DNA from: Winogradskyella algicola
Lineage (GTDB): Bacteria > Bacteroidota > Bacteroidia > Flavobacteriales > Flavobacteriaceae
NCBI RefSeq assembly: GCF_005869935.1
Contig: NZ_SZQF01000006.1
Span: forward strand, 1-64,000
Direction: 5' to 3'
Length of the DNA stretch: 64,000 nucleotides
Part shown: piece after piece, positions 44,436 through 52,354 of the stretch
Position numbering within the stretch: the stretch's first letter is position 1
How the letters are laid out: the number at the start of each line of letters is the position of its first letter
The notes under the pieces: model-generated
Seen by the model: the letters and a program-made list of their open reading frames with translations, nothing else
Told to the model about the DNA's origin: nothing
Database searches by the model: none
Made by a program: the position numbers and the translations under genes

Positions 44436-44955
44436 AAGCTATAAAGAATACCTTATAAATATAAACACCTTTATTTTTGACGTAGATGGTGTACTTACCG
44501 ATGGTACTGTTACTATTACCACATCTGGCGAAATGCTTCGCAGAATGAGTATTAAGGATGGATTTGCCTTAAAAACTGCTGTTGATGCTGGTTTTAATGT
44601 GTGTATAATCTCTGGTGGCTCTAACGAAGGTGTTCGTAAACGTTTACAAGGCTTGGGTGTAAAAGACATTTATTTAGGCGCACACAATAAAATTGAACAA
44701 CTCAACGATTATTTAGAAAAGAAAAACGTTAAAGCTTCTGAAGTTTTGTATATGGGAGATGACATTCCAGATTTTCCTGTTATGAAGCTCGTAGGTTTAC
44801 CATGTTGTCCACAAGATGCTGCTCCAGAAATTAAAGCTATTTCAAAGTATATTTCACATAAAAATGGTGGGAAAGGCGCTGCTAGAGATGTTATTGAGCA
44901 AGTACTAAAAGTACACAACAAATGGAATGGTAATTTTGACGCAAAATACGATTAA
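44422..44955 (+). CDS. KdsC-like HAD phosphatase
   Basis: The 177-aa HAD-superfamily enzyme has the nucleophile motif FIFDVDGVLTDG, with two aspartates, and the late metal motif MGDDIPDFPVM. Size and motifs match KdsC, the 3-deoxy-D-manno-octulosonate 8-phosphate phosphatase that feeds LPS core synthesis. Being a C0-type HAD, it probably works as a tetramer. Other KDO genes are absent from the window, so the assignment rests on sequence. It overlaps the preceding gene by 14 bases and is followed by a small membrane protein after 5 bases. Confidence 0.88.
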   Translation: MDNDKSYKEYLININTFIFDVDGVLTDGTVTITTSGEMLRRMSIKDGFALKTAVDAGFNVCIISGGSNEGVRKRLQGLGVKDIYLGAHNKIEQLNDYLEKKNVKASEVLYMGDDIPDFPVMKLVGLPCCPQDAAPEIKAISKYISHKNGGKGAARDVIEQVLKVHNKWNGNFDAKYD

Positions 44956-44960
44956 ATAAC

Positions 44961-45275
44961 ATGGCTCGTAGAAGCAGACGACATAGTACTGGTTTTGGTT
45001 ATATAGGGTTTGGTAACAACCAATCTACTTTTAACCAAAAAACAAGTACTCCCTTTTCTGTTTACAAAGAAAAACTAGATTTAGAGGCACATCTTCATTT
45101 CGAAATGGAGTTTATGCACAAAGATCTTAGTAAAGCTGATAAAGAAAAAATTAAAAATAAAATCCGCAAACAAGAACGTAAACTATTCTGGAGAACAGTT
45201 ATTATAAGCCTTATCATTTTTGCTTTTGTAGTTTATCTTATTTATTATCTAATCAATCAAATTCTTTCTCATTAA
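44961..45275 (+). CDS. 104-aa single-helix membrane protein
   Basis: The protein starts with a basic, Gly/Phe/Ser-rich segment (ARRSRRHSTGFGYIGFGNN), has a charged helical middle and one membrane helix near the C-terminus (about 78-100). I do not know the family. It is packed between the KdsC-like phosphatase and the UbiA prenyltransferase, all in one direction, so it is part of that operon. The orientation predicted from charge puts the long N-terminal part in the cytosol. Confidence 0.65.
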   Translation: MARRSRRHSTGFGYIGFGNNQSTFNQKTSTPFSVYKEKLDLEAHLHFEMEFMHKDLSKADKEKIKNKIRKQERKLFWRTVIISLIIFAFVVYLIYYLINQILSH

Positions 45276-45284
45276 TCCCTAATA

Positions 45285-46211
45285 ATGATTCATTTTCTTA
45301 ATCTAATCCGTTGGAAAAACCTAATTATGATTGCTCTTGTGCAAATATTAATTAAATATGCTTTGTTGCTTCCATTTAATGAAAGTCAAGGTGTTACAAC
45401 AACGCTCGGTACTTTTGCCTTTGCTATTTTGGTAGTAGCTACTCTGTGTATAGCGGCTGGAGGTTATATAATTAACGATATTTATGATATTGACACAGAT
45501 AAGGTGAATAAACCAAGCAAAGTCATTATCAATAAATACATTTCAGAAAAGGATGGCTACACCTACTTTATGCTTCTAAATGTCATTGGTGTTGGATTGG
45601 GTTTTTACCTTTCGCACCTCATTAATTATTCGTCTCTTTTCGTAGTCTTTTTTATTAGCTCTGCGTTGCTATACATCTACTCTACTGCCTTAAAACAGAT
45701 GTTTTTAATAGGGAATATTGTGGTTTCTATTGTTGTGGCACTAAGTATTTTGGTGGTTGGTATTTTTGAATTAATCCCTTCCATGATGTCTTTCAACAAT
45801 GTGGCCAATATGCCTTTTTTAGAAATTATAAGAGACTATGCTATTTTCGCCTTTTTAATAAATCTTGTTAGAGAAGTTATAAAAGATATTGAAGATATTA
45901 ACGGAGATCATAAGGTTGGTATGCAAACCATGCCCATAGTTTTAGGAAGAGATAGAGCTACTAAAATTGCATTTGCGCTATCTTTAATTCCTATTTTCGC
46001 TGTAGTTTATTACATTATCACAAGTTTATACACACAACAAATTTTAGTCGGTTACTTTTTAATATTTGTTGTTGCTCCATTAATTTATATTGCCATAAAG
46101 ATTTTTAGTGCAGAACAGCAATCGCATTACAAACATATTAGTTTTATGTTAAAACTAGTTATGCTCACAGGCATGCTTTCTATGAGTCTTTACCCTTTTA
46201 TTTTGAAGTAA
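45285..46211 (+). CDS. UbiA family prenyltransferase
   Basis: The 308-aa protein has about eight helices and both aspartate-rich motifs of UbiA enzymes: NDIYDIDTDKVNKPSK, then DIEDINGDHKVGMQT. These bind the magnesium-prenyl diphosphate. Flavobacterial members are often annotated as geranylgeranylglycerol-phosphate synthases; the acceptor here could also be an aromatic quinone precursor. Two bases separate it from maf, so the two are co-transcribed. Confidence 0.88.
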   Translation: MIHFLNLIRWKNLIMIALVQILIKYALLLPFNESQGVTTTLGTFAFAILVVATLCIAAGGYIINDIYDIDTDKVNKPSKVIINKYISEKDGYTYFMLLNVIGVGLGFYLSHLINYSSLFVVFFISSALLYIYSTALKQMFLIGNIVVSIVVALSILVVGIFELIPSMMSFNNVANMPFLEIIRDYAIFAFLINLVREVIKDIEDINGDHKVGMQTMPIVLGRDRATKIAFALSLIPIFAVVYYIITSLYTQQILVGYFLIFVVAPLIYIAIKIFSAEQQSHYKHISFMLKLVMLTGMLSMSLYPFILK

Positions 46212-46212
46212 T

Positions 46213-46803
46213 ATGCTAAACGACAATCTAAAGGATTATAATATCATCTTAGCTTCGGCATCACCAAGACGCCATGCCTTTTTGAAGTCTATGAATATAG
46301 ATTTTGAAGTGCGTCTTCATCCTGTAGATGAAGTATATCCTGAAACTTTAAAAGGCACAGAAATCACAGATTATTTAGCAAAATTAAAAGCTGAAGCCTT
46401 TAAAACGGAACTCAAAGAAAACGATATTTTAATTACGAGCGATACTATTGTTTGGTTTAATAATAAACCTGTTGAAAAACCAAAAGATAAGAATGATGCC
46501 TTCAGGATGATTACATCGCTTAGTAATAAATCCCATGAGGTAATGACCTCAATTTGCTTTACACAACCAACCCAACAAAAAGTTGTAAATACCATTACCA
46601 AAGTTACGTTTAAGGCATTAACAGATGAAGAAATCTGGTACTACGTAAACACCTACGAACCATTAGACAAGGCTGGTGCTTATGGCATACAAGAATGGAT
46701 TGGTGCCATTGCAATAACTAAAATTGAAGGGTCTTATAATAACGTCGTTGGCTTACCCACACATTTACTTTATGAAACGTTAAATACCATTGCCAACACT
46801 TAA
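46213..46803 (+). CDS. maf: Maf-like nucleoside triphosphate pyrophosphatase
   Basis: The 196-aa cytosolic enzyme has the Maf signature ILASASPRRHAFLKSM and the catalytic ITSDTIVWFNNKPVEKPKD, and ends with the NNVVGLPTHLL segment. Maf proteins hydrolyse non-canonical or canonical nucleoside triphosphates to monophosphates and so clean the nucleotide pool; the specificity class cannot be fixed by eye. It is the last gene of the packed cluster starting with DUF2520. After it is a 115-base gap with short CAGT-containing repeats (about 46843-46860). Confidence 0.92.
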   Translation: MLNDNLKDYNIILASASPRRHAFLKSMNIDFEVRLHPVDEVYPETLKGTEITDYLAKLKAEAFKTELKENDILITSDTIVWFNNKPVEKPKDKNDAFRMITSLSNKSHEVMTSICFTQPTQQKVVNTITKVTFKALTDEEIWYYVNTYEPLDKAGAYGIQEWIGAIAITKIEGSYNNVVGLPTHLLYETLNTIANT

Positions 46804-46918
46804 GCAGATTGTAACTTTGTAAGAAAGCCCAAAATAGGCACTGGGCAGTCAGTAGACAGTTTCCTTCCCTATCCTTATTATTGACTATCAGGTTATTGAA
46901 AATAATAAATATTAGCAC

Positions 46919-47842
46919 ATGAAAAAGTTACTTTTTATACTCACAGTTTTAGTAGTTGCATTTCAAAGTTGTAAAGAAACAGTTGAAACTACTTCGGAAA
47001 TCTCAGAAAATTTACGTCCAGAGATTGAAGAAAAACAACCTAAAGAAGAATTATCACAAGTATTTAAAGACTATTGGTATTCAGGCGAAGCCGAAATTAC
47101 ATCTTACAAACTAGAACAAGTACGTTATGGAGAAATAAGAGACGGTAAAGCCGTTTTAGTTTTTGTTACTGAAGATTTTTTACCAGACACACAAGTAAAA
47201 GCAGATAATTACAGTGACAAAAACATTCCAGTTTTAAAATTAAATGCTACCAAAAAATTCAATACTGGTATATATCCATATTCTATAATGCAGAGCACAT
47301 TTTTTCCTGTAGCTAATAATCAACACGCATTAAAAGTTTCAGCTTCTATACAAGAATGGTGTGGACATGTATATACACAACTTAATAATCGTAATGAGTT
47401 TGAAGTTTCTTCACATTCCTATTTTCAAGGTGAAGCTGATCAAAATTTCAAACTAGAAAAAACCTGGACAGAAAATGAGATTTGGACCAAACTGAGAATA
47501 AATCCAAATTCATTACCAGTTGGTGAAATCAGTATTATTCCTTCATTAGAGTTTACTAGATTAAAACATAAAACTATTACTTCCTATAAAGCTTTTGCAA
47601 ATTTAAACGATGGCACATACACCTTAAATTACCCTAAGTTAAACCGAAGCTTGAAAATTAATTTTAACACAGTATTCCCTTTCGAAATTTTAAGTTGGGA
47701 AGAAACATCAACAAACGGTTTTGGTGCATCAGCAAAGACTTTAACAACCAAAGCTACTAAACTAGAAACGATTAAATCAGCCTATTGGAACAAAAACAGT
47801 AATGCAGACGAAAGTTTAAGAACTACATTAAAGTTACAATAG
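46919..47842 (+). CDS. Lipoprotein of unknown function
   Basis: The 307-aa product is a predicted lipoprotein (lipobox VAFQSC, Cys18). The mature part is beta-rich with conserved-looking segments such as EWCGHVYTQLNNRNEFEVSS and FPFEILSWEET. I do not know a biochemical role; relatives next to maf have sometimes been named after maf by position, which I think is misleading. It is probably in the outer membrane, facing the periplasm. It precedes the small mechanosensitive channel gene by 40 bases, but that gene has its own -7 element. Confidence 0.65.
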   Translation: MKKLLFILTVLVVAFQSCKETVETTSEISENLRPEIEEKQPKEELSQVFKDYWYSGEAEITSYKLEQVRYGEIRDGKAVLVFVTEDFLPDTQVKADNYSDKNIPVLKLNATKKFNTGIYPYSIMQSTFFPVANNQHALKVSASIQEWCGHVYTQLNNRNEFEVSSHSYFQGEADQNFKLEKTWTENEIWTKLRINPNSLPVGEISIIPSLEFTRLKHKTITSYKAFANLNDGTYTLNYPKLNRSLKINFNTVFPFEILSWEETSTNGFGASAKTLTTKATKLETIKSAYWNKNSNADESLRTTLKLQ

Positions 47843-47851
47843 ATTATTAGC

Positions 47852-47859
47852 TACCTTTG
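47852..47859 (+). promoter_or_regulatory. Promoter -7 element of mscS-like gene
   Basis: TACCTTTG matches TAnnTTTG, 24 bases before the start codon of the MscS-like gene. It is only 10 bases after the lipoprotein stop. Confidence 0.45.
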
Positions 47860-47882
47860 TTTGTAATTAACCATTAAACGCT

Positions 47883-48416
47883 ATGTCTAATTTCTTTGAA
47901 ACTTACCGATCCGAAATTATATACTCTGCGATTGTACTCATAGTTTTACTAATTATAAGAGCAATAATTGTTGTCACGGTAAACAAAATTGGCAAAAAAA
48001 GTGGAACAACAGAAGCGAGAGCTGCACTAATTGGTCGTTATGCTACTGTAACCCTGGTACTTTTGGCATTGTTGATAGAAGCTTTTATACTCGGTGCCAA
48101 AACCAGTGATATTACCTTAGTATTTTCTTCTGTTTTTGCTGTTATTGGTATTGCATTATTTGCTATCTGGTCCATTTTAAGCAATATTACTTCAGGCGTC
48201 ATTATGTTCTTTTCATTTCCATATAAAGTTGGTGACAAAATAAAAATACACGATAAAGATTATCCCGTAGAAGCCATTATAGAAGACATTAGAGCATTTC
48301 AACTTATACTAAGAGAAGATAATGGCGATTTGGTCACTTACCCTAACAACTTAATTCTTCAAAAAGCTGTAACTTTAATGAAGAAAGATGCTTTAGACGA
48401 TAGCAGTATTCTTTAA
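47883..48416 (+). CDS. Small mechanosensitive channel (MscS family)
   Basis: The 177-aa protein has three helices (about 10-30, 50-72, 77-110). The third contains the pore-type pattern IALFAIWSILSNITSGVIMFFSFPYKVGDKIKI, followed by the beta domain ending near residue 165. It lacks the C-terminal vestibule of full MscS (about 286 residues), so it is a short form. It likely acts as an osmotic safety valve in the inner membrane. Three bases separate it from corA, so the two ion-channel genes are probably one transcript. Confidence 0.88.
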   Translation: MSNFFETYRSEIIYSAIVLIVLLIIRAIIVVTVNKIGKKSGTTEARAALIGRYATVTLVLLALLIEAFILGAKTSDITLVFSSVFAVIGIALFAIWSILSNITSGVIMFFSFPYKVGDKIKIHDKDYPVEAIIEDIRAFQLILREDNGDLVTYPNNLILQKAVTLMKKDALDDSSIL

Positions 48417-48419
48417 ATT

Positions 48420-49502
48420 ATGATTAAAAGACGAACTAAGAAAAAGCGCACCCAAGAATCTAAAAAACATATTGGTCAGGTTCCTGGTACGTTAATCTAT
48501 ACAGGAAAAAAGTCTGATAAAGATTTTCATGTAGAATGCTTCGATTATACAAAAGACTATATTGAAGAGTCTATATTACTCAATATTGAAGATGCTATTA
48601 ACTATAAAGAAACAGACTCGGTAACCTGGATAAATGTCGACGGACTTAAACATACAGACAAAATTGAAGATATTGGTAAACAATACGATCTGCATCCGCT
48701 GGTTTTAGAAGATATTGTAAATACTTCGCAACGCCCTAAAATTGATGAGTATGAAGATTATTTGTTTGTTGTGCTAAAAATGCTGTATTACGATGACGAC
48801 GAAAACATTGTTATAGAGCAAGTTAGTATTGTATTAGGTAAAAATCATGTGTTAACATTTCAAGAATCTGAAGGAGATGTTTTTGGTTCCATTAGAGAAC
48901 GTTTGCGATTATCTAATGGTAGAATACGAGGATTAAAATCCGATTATCTAATGTATGCATTAATTGATGCTATCGTAGATAATTACTTTAGTCTCATTGA
49001 AACCCTTGGCAATAAAATCGAAGACTTAGAAACCGAACTCTTTTCAGGGAACGCAAGAGAAAATGTTAATATAGACATACAACAACTCAAACGCGAAATT
49101 CTGAAAGTACGCAGGGCAATTTTTCCACTTCGCGAAATTATAAACCGTATTGAAAAAGGAGATCATCCATTTATCTACAAACGCACAATCACCTTTTACA
49201 GAGATATTTACGACCATTTAATTCAAGTATCAGAAAACATAGATATTTACCGTGAAATGATATGGAGTTTAATGGATATGTACATGACCACTATAAGCAA
49301 CCGAATGAACGAAGTAATGAAAGTGCTTACCATTATGTCTTCCATATTCATTCCATTATCCTTTTTAGCTGGCCTCTATGGTATGAACTTTAAATACATA
49401 CCAGAACTCGAATACCGCAATGGTTATTTTGTGCTTTTGGGAGTTATGTTTACTATTTTTGTTGGGCTGCTCATTTACTTTAAAAGAAAGAAGTGGTTGT
49501 AA
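48420..49502 (+). CDS. corA: Magnesium/cobalt transporter CorA
   Basis: The 360-aa protein has a large cytosolic N-terminal domain, a long helix and two C-terminal membrane helices. The selectivity signature is present as YGMNFKYIPEL (GMN) at the end of the first helix. CorA forms a pentamer that imports magnesium, and often cobalt or nickel. Length is normal. It directly follows the MscS-like gene. A short palindromic region lies in the 140-base gap after it. Confidence 0.95.
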   Translation: MIKRRTKKKRTQESKKHIGQVPGTLIYTGKKSDKDFHVECFDYTKDYIEESILLNIEDAINYKETDSVTWINVDGLKHTDKIEDIGKQYDLHPLVLEDIVNTSQRPKIDEYEDYLFVVLKMLYYDDDENIVIEQVSIVLGKNHVLTFQESEGDVFGSIRERLRLSNGRIRGLKSDYLMYALIDAIVDNYFSLIETLGNKIEDLETELFSGNARENVNIDIQQLKREILKVRRAIFPLREIINRIEKGDHPFIYKRTITFYRDIYDHLIQVSENIDIYREMIWSLMDMYMTTISNRMNEVMKVLTIMSSIFIPLSFLAGLYGMNFKYIPELEYRNGYFVLLGVMFTIFVGLLIYFKRKKWL

Positions 49503-49522
49503 GATAGCTTGGTAAAACTTTA

Positions 49523-49537
49523 AGGTTTTAAAAACCT
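49523..49537. repeat. Short palindromic repeat after corA
   Basis: AGGTTT and AAACCT flank a short A/T spacer, and the adjacent ACCTGACAGGT (49534-49544) is another palindrome. Such AACCTGACAGGTT blocks resemble dispersed flavobacterial intergenic repeats. It may also weaken readthrough from corA. Confidence 0.4.
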
Positions 49538-49610
49538 GACAGGTCTGAATTCTGTAGCCAGTTCAACGTTAAACAAAACCAAAATACAAGGCTTTAGTGG
49601 CTAACTTTTT

Positions 49611-49618
49611 TATATTTG
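49611..49618 (+). promoter_or_regulatory. Promoter -7 element of PIG-L gene
   Basis: TATATTTG matches TAnnTTTG, 25 bases before the start codon. The upstream -33 element is unclear. Confidence 0.45.
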
Positions 49619-49642
49619 AAACGTAACTAACTAATATGTACA

Positions 49643-52162
49643 ATGCACCATTTTAAACTTTGCCTTGTTTTACTTTTCGGCTTTATAGTTTCACTACCTG
49701 CACAACAACCCAAAAAATTTAATTCATCAGAAATCTACGAAGCTGTCCAAAAACTAAACGTTTTAGGTTCTGTTTTGTATGTTGCAGCGCATCCAGACGA
49801 TGAAAATACACGATTAATATCTTATATGTCTAACCAAGTTAAGGCACGTACGGCTTACCTTTCGTTAACACGAGGTGATGGTGGACAAAATCTTATAGGT
49901 CCAGAAATTAGAGAACTTCTTGGTGTCATTAGAACCCAAGAATTACTAGCAGCTCGTCGTGTCGATGGTGGTGAACAAAGATTCACTAGAGCCAACGATT
50001 TTGGTTACTCAAAACATCCTGACGAAACCCTAGAGATCTGGAATAAAGATTTGGTTTTGGCAGATGTGGTTTGGGCAATTAGAACCTTTAAGCCAGACGT
50101 GATTATTAACCGTTTTGACCACAGAACACCTGGCAGAACTCATGGTCATCATACAACTTCTGCGATGCTAAGTATGGAAGCTTTTGATTTGGCCAGTGAT
50201 GCTTCTCAATATCCATCGCAGTTAAAATATACAGAAACTTGGCAGCCAAAGCGTATCTTCTTTAACATATCTTGGTGGTTTTATGGAAGCCAAGAAAAAT
50301 TTGAAGAAGCCGACAAAAGCAATATGTTAAATTTTGATATTGGTGTTTATTACCCGAGTAAAGGTATGTCTAATAACGAAGTTGCTGCCTTGGCAAGCAG
50401 TCAGCACTTATGCCAGGGTTTTGGTCGTTTATCACAACGAGGCACACAACAAGAATACATTGAATATTTAAAAGGTGAACCGTTAGATGATAGCAAATCA
50501 GTTTTTGCCGGAATAGATACGTCTTGGAATAGAATTGAAGGTGGAAAAGCAATTGGAAACATTTTAAACTCCGTTGAAGAGAATTTCAATTTTAAAAACC
50601 CAGCCACTCACCTACCACAATTATTAGAAGCCTATAGATTACTTCAAAATGTAAAAGATGAGCATTGGAAAACCATTAAAACTAAAGAATTACTAACTAT
50701 TATAGAAGCTTGTGCAGGCTTATACTTAGAGGTATCAGCAAATTCACCACATGCAGCACCTAACGCTACCGTAAGTTTAAACATCGAAGCATTAAACCGA
50801 AGCTCTGCATCAATTAATTTAAAATCCTATAAGTTATCGACACTTCCCAATGCTATTTCTAAGGAAATGGATATGGTAGAAAACCAGAAGTTAAATTTTA
50901 ACGAAGCCATTACAATACCAAAAAACAGCCACTACACGACTCCGTATTGGCTAAATAAAAAGAGTACACTTGGTATGTATCATGTTGATAATCCGCAATG
51001 GATAGGCAAACCAGAAACACCAAGAGCTGCATTTGTAGATTTTAATTTAAACATTGAAGGGACACCTATCACCATAACCAAACCTGTAGTATATCGGTAT
51101 TCGCAACCAGACAAAGGCGAATTGTACAGACCTTTTGAAGTAATACCAGAAGTCTCTGCAAGCATTTCTGATAAGGTTTTTATTTTTGAAAACGATCAAC
51201 AAAAAGAGATTGAAGTGATTGTAAAAGCTGGTAGAGACGCCATTGAAGGTTATGTGCAAATGGCTTATCCAAACGATTGGAACGTCTATCCACAAAAGCA
51301 AAAAATTGAAATTGTTAATAAAGGTGATGTTCAAAAAGTGGTATTTACAGTGATTCCGCCAAAAAATCAGAGTGAAGGTCTTATTACACCAATGGTAAAT
51401 AGTAATGGAGACTATTACACTGACGAACTTGTAGAAATAGACTACAGTCACATTCCGTACCAAACCGTTTTAATACCAAGCGTAAGTAAAGTGGTTCGTT
51501 TAGACATTGATAAACGTGGTAATAACATAGGCTATATTGAAGGTGCTGGAGATGTCGTGCCAGAAAGTCTAAGACAAATTGGTTACAACGTTACCATTAT
51601 AAAACCAGATCAAATTTCAGCCGAAAACCTAATTAATTTTGATGCTGTTGTTGTAGGTATTAGAGCGTATAATATTTTGGACGAACTTAAGTTTAAACAA
51701 AAATTCTTACTAGATTATGTTAAAGAAGGTGGAAACCTCATTGTACAGTACAACACTAACAGACGTTTAAAAGTTGAAAATTTATCACCTTACGATTTAG
51801 AACTCTCAAGAGATCGTGTTACTGATGAAAATGCTGAAGTTAAAATACTTGAGCCAAGTCATCCGCTATTAAATTTTCCAAATAAAATTACAACACAAGA
51901 TTTTGAAGGTTGGGTACAAGAACGTGGTTTGTATTTTCCTAATGAATGGTCAGAAGAATTTACACCACTTCTTTCTATGAACGACAAAGGCGAGTCTTCT
52001 AAAGAAGGTAGTTTATTGGTTGCCAAATACGGAAAAGGAAACTACATATATACAGGTTTAAGCTTTTTTAGAGAGTTTCCTGCTGGTGTTTCTGGCGCAT
52101 ATCGTCTTTTTGCCAATCTGCTTTCTGCTGGTAAAGAAGAAGCTAGTAAAATTAAAAACTAA
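49643..52162 (+). CDS. PIG-L family deacetylase, large secreted form
   Basis: The 839-aa protein has a signal peptide (about 1-21, ending LPAQ), then a PIG-L/LmbE zinc deacetylase domain with AAHPDDENTRL and RTHGHHTTSAM. The remaining about 550 residues include beta-sandwich regions and, near 620-800, a segment like the glutamine-amidotransferase or ThuA fold (VVVGIRAYNILDELKFKQ, GGNLIVQYNTN). Members remove acetyl groups from N-acetyl sugars; the long secreted type is common in Bacteroidota and substrates are unknown. A heptamer repeat, a microprotein gene and a sodium symporter gene follow in the same direction, suggesting a sugar-processing and uptake unit. Confidence 0.85.
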   Translation: MHHFKLCLVLLFGFIVSLPAQQPKKFNSSEIYEAVQKLNVLGSVLYVAAHPDDENTRLISYMSNQVKARTAYLSLTRGDGGQNLIGPEIRELLGVIRTQELLAARRVDGGEQRFTRANDFGYSKHPDETLEIWNKDLVLADVVWAIRTFKPDVIINRFDHRTPGRTHGHHTTSAMLSMEAFDLASDASQYPSQLKYTETWQPKRIFFNISWWFYGSQEKFEEADKSNMLNFDIGVYYPSKGMSNNEVAALASSQHLCQGFGRLSQRGTQQEYIEYLKGEPLDDSKSVFAGIDTSWNRIEGGKAIGNILNSVEENFNFKNPATHLPQLLEAYRLLQNVKDEHWKTIKTKELLTIIEACAGLYLEVSANSPHAAPNATVSLNIEALNRSSASINLKSYKLSTLPNAISKEMDMVENQKLNFNEAITIPKNSHYTTPYWLNKKSTLGMYHVDNPQWIGKPETPRAAFVDFNLNIEGTPITITKPVVYRYSQPDKGELYRPFEVIPEVSASISDKVFIFENDQQKEIEVIVKAGRDAIEGYVQMAYPNDWNVYPQKQKIEIVNKGDVQKVVFTVIPPKNQSEGLITPMVNSNGDYYTDELVEIDYSHIPYQTVLIPSVSKVVRLDIDKRGNNIGYIEGAGDVVPESLRQIGYNVTIIKPDQISAENLINFDAVVVGIRAYNILDELKFKQKFLLDYVKEGGNLIVQYNTNRRLKVENLSPYDLELSRDRVTDENAEVKILEPSHPLLNFPNKITTQDFEGWVQERGLYFPNEWSEEFTPLLSMNDKGESSKEGSLLVAKYGKGNYIYTGLSFFREFPAGVSGAYRLFANLLSAGKEEASKIKN

Positions 52163-52174
52163 TTACTAACAGCC

Positions 52175-52223
52175 AACCACTAACCACTAACCACTAACCA
52201 CTAACTACTAACTACTAACTACT
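52175..52223. repeat. Heptanucleotide tandem repeat (7 copies)
   Basis: Seven head-to-tail 7-mers: four AACCACT then three AACTACT, with no interruption. The array fills the gap between the PIG-L stop and the microprotein start. It lies outside any coding frame. Copy number could vary by slippage and alter expression of the symporter genes. Confidence 0.9.
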
Positions 52224-52230
52224 AAAATAT

Positions 52231-52350
52231 ATGCACAACCAAGACCAACCGCAACCAAAGCAAAAATGGGACAAGATGTACACCATCGTACTCATCGCAA
52301 ATGCACTTTATATCGTATTGTTTTATTTTATAACTGCTTCATTCGCTTAA
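52231..52350 (+). CDS. 39-aa membrane microprotein before symporter
   Basis: An ATG right after the heptamer repeat opens a 39-residue protein with a Gln/Pro-rich polar N-terminus (HNQDQPQPKQKWDKMY) and one hydrophobic helix (about 18-38). It ends four bases before the symporter gene. I know such small genes next to flavobacterial sodium:solute symporters, which suggests a subunit or helper, but I recognise no family. Confidence 0.6.
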   Translation: MHNQDQPQPKQKWDKMYTIVLIANALYIVLFYFITASFA

Positions 52351-52354
52351 GCCT

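Noticed and set aside
52175..52223. CRISPR-like direct repeats
   Set aside because: Units are 7 bases, adjacent and without spacers; no cas genes. It is a simple tandem repeat.
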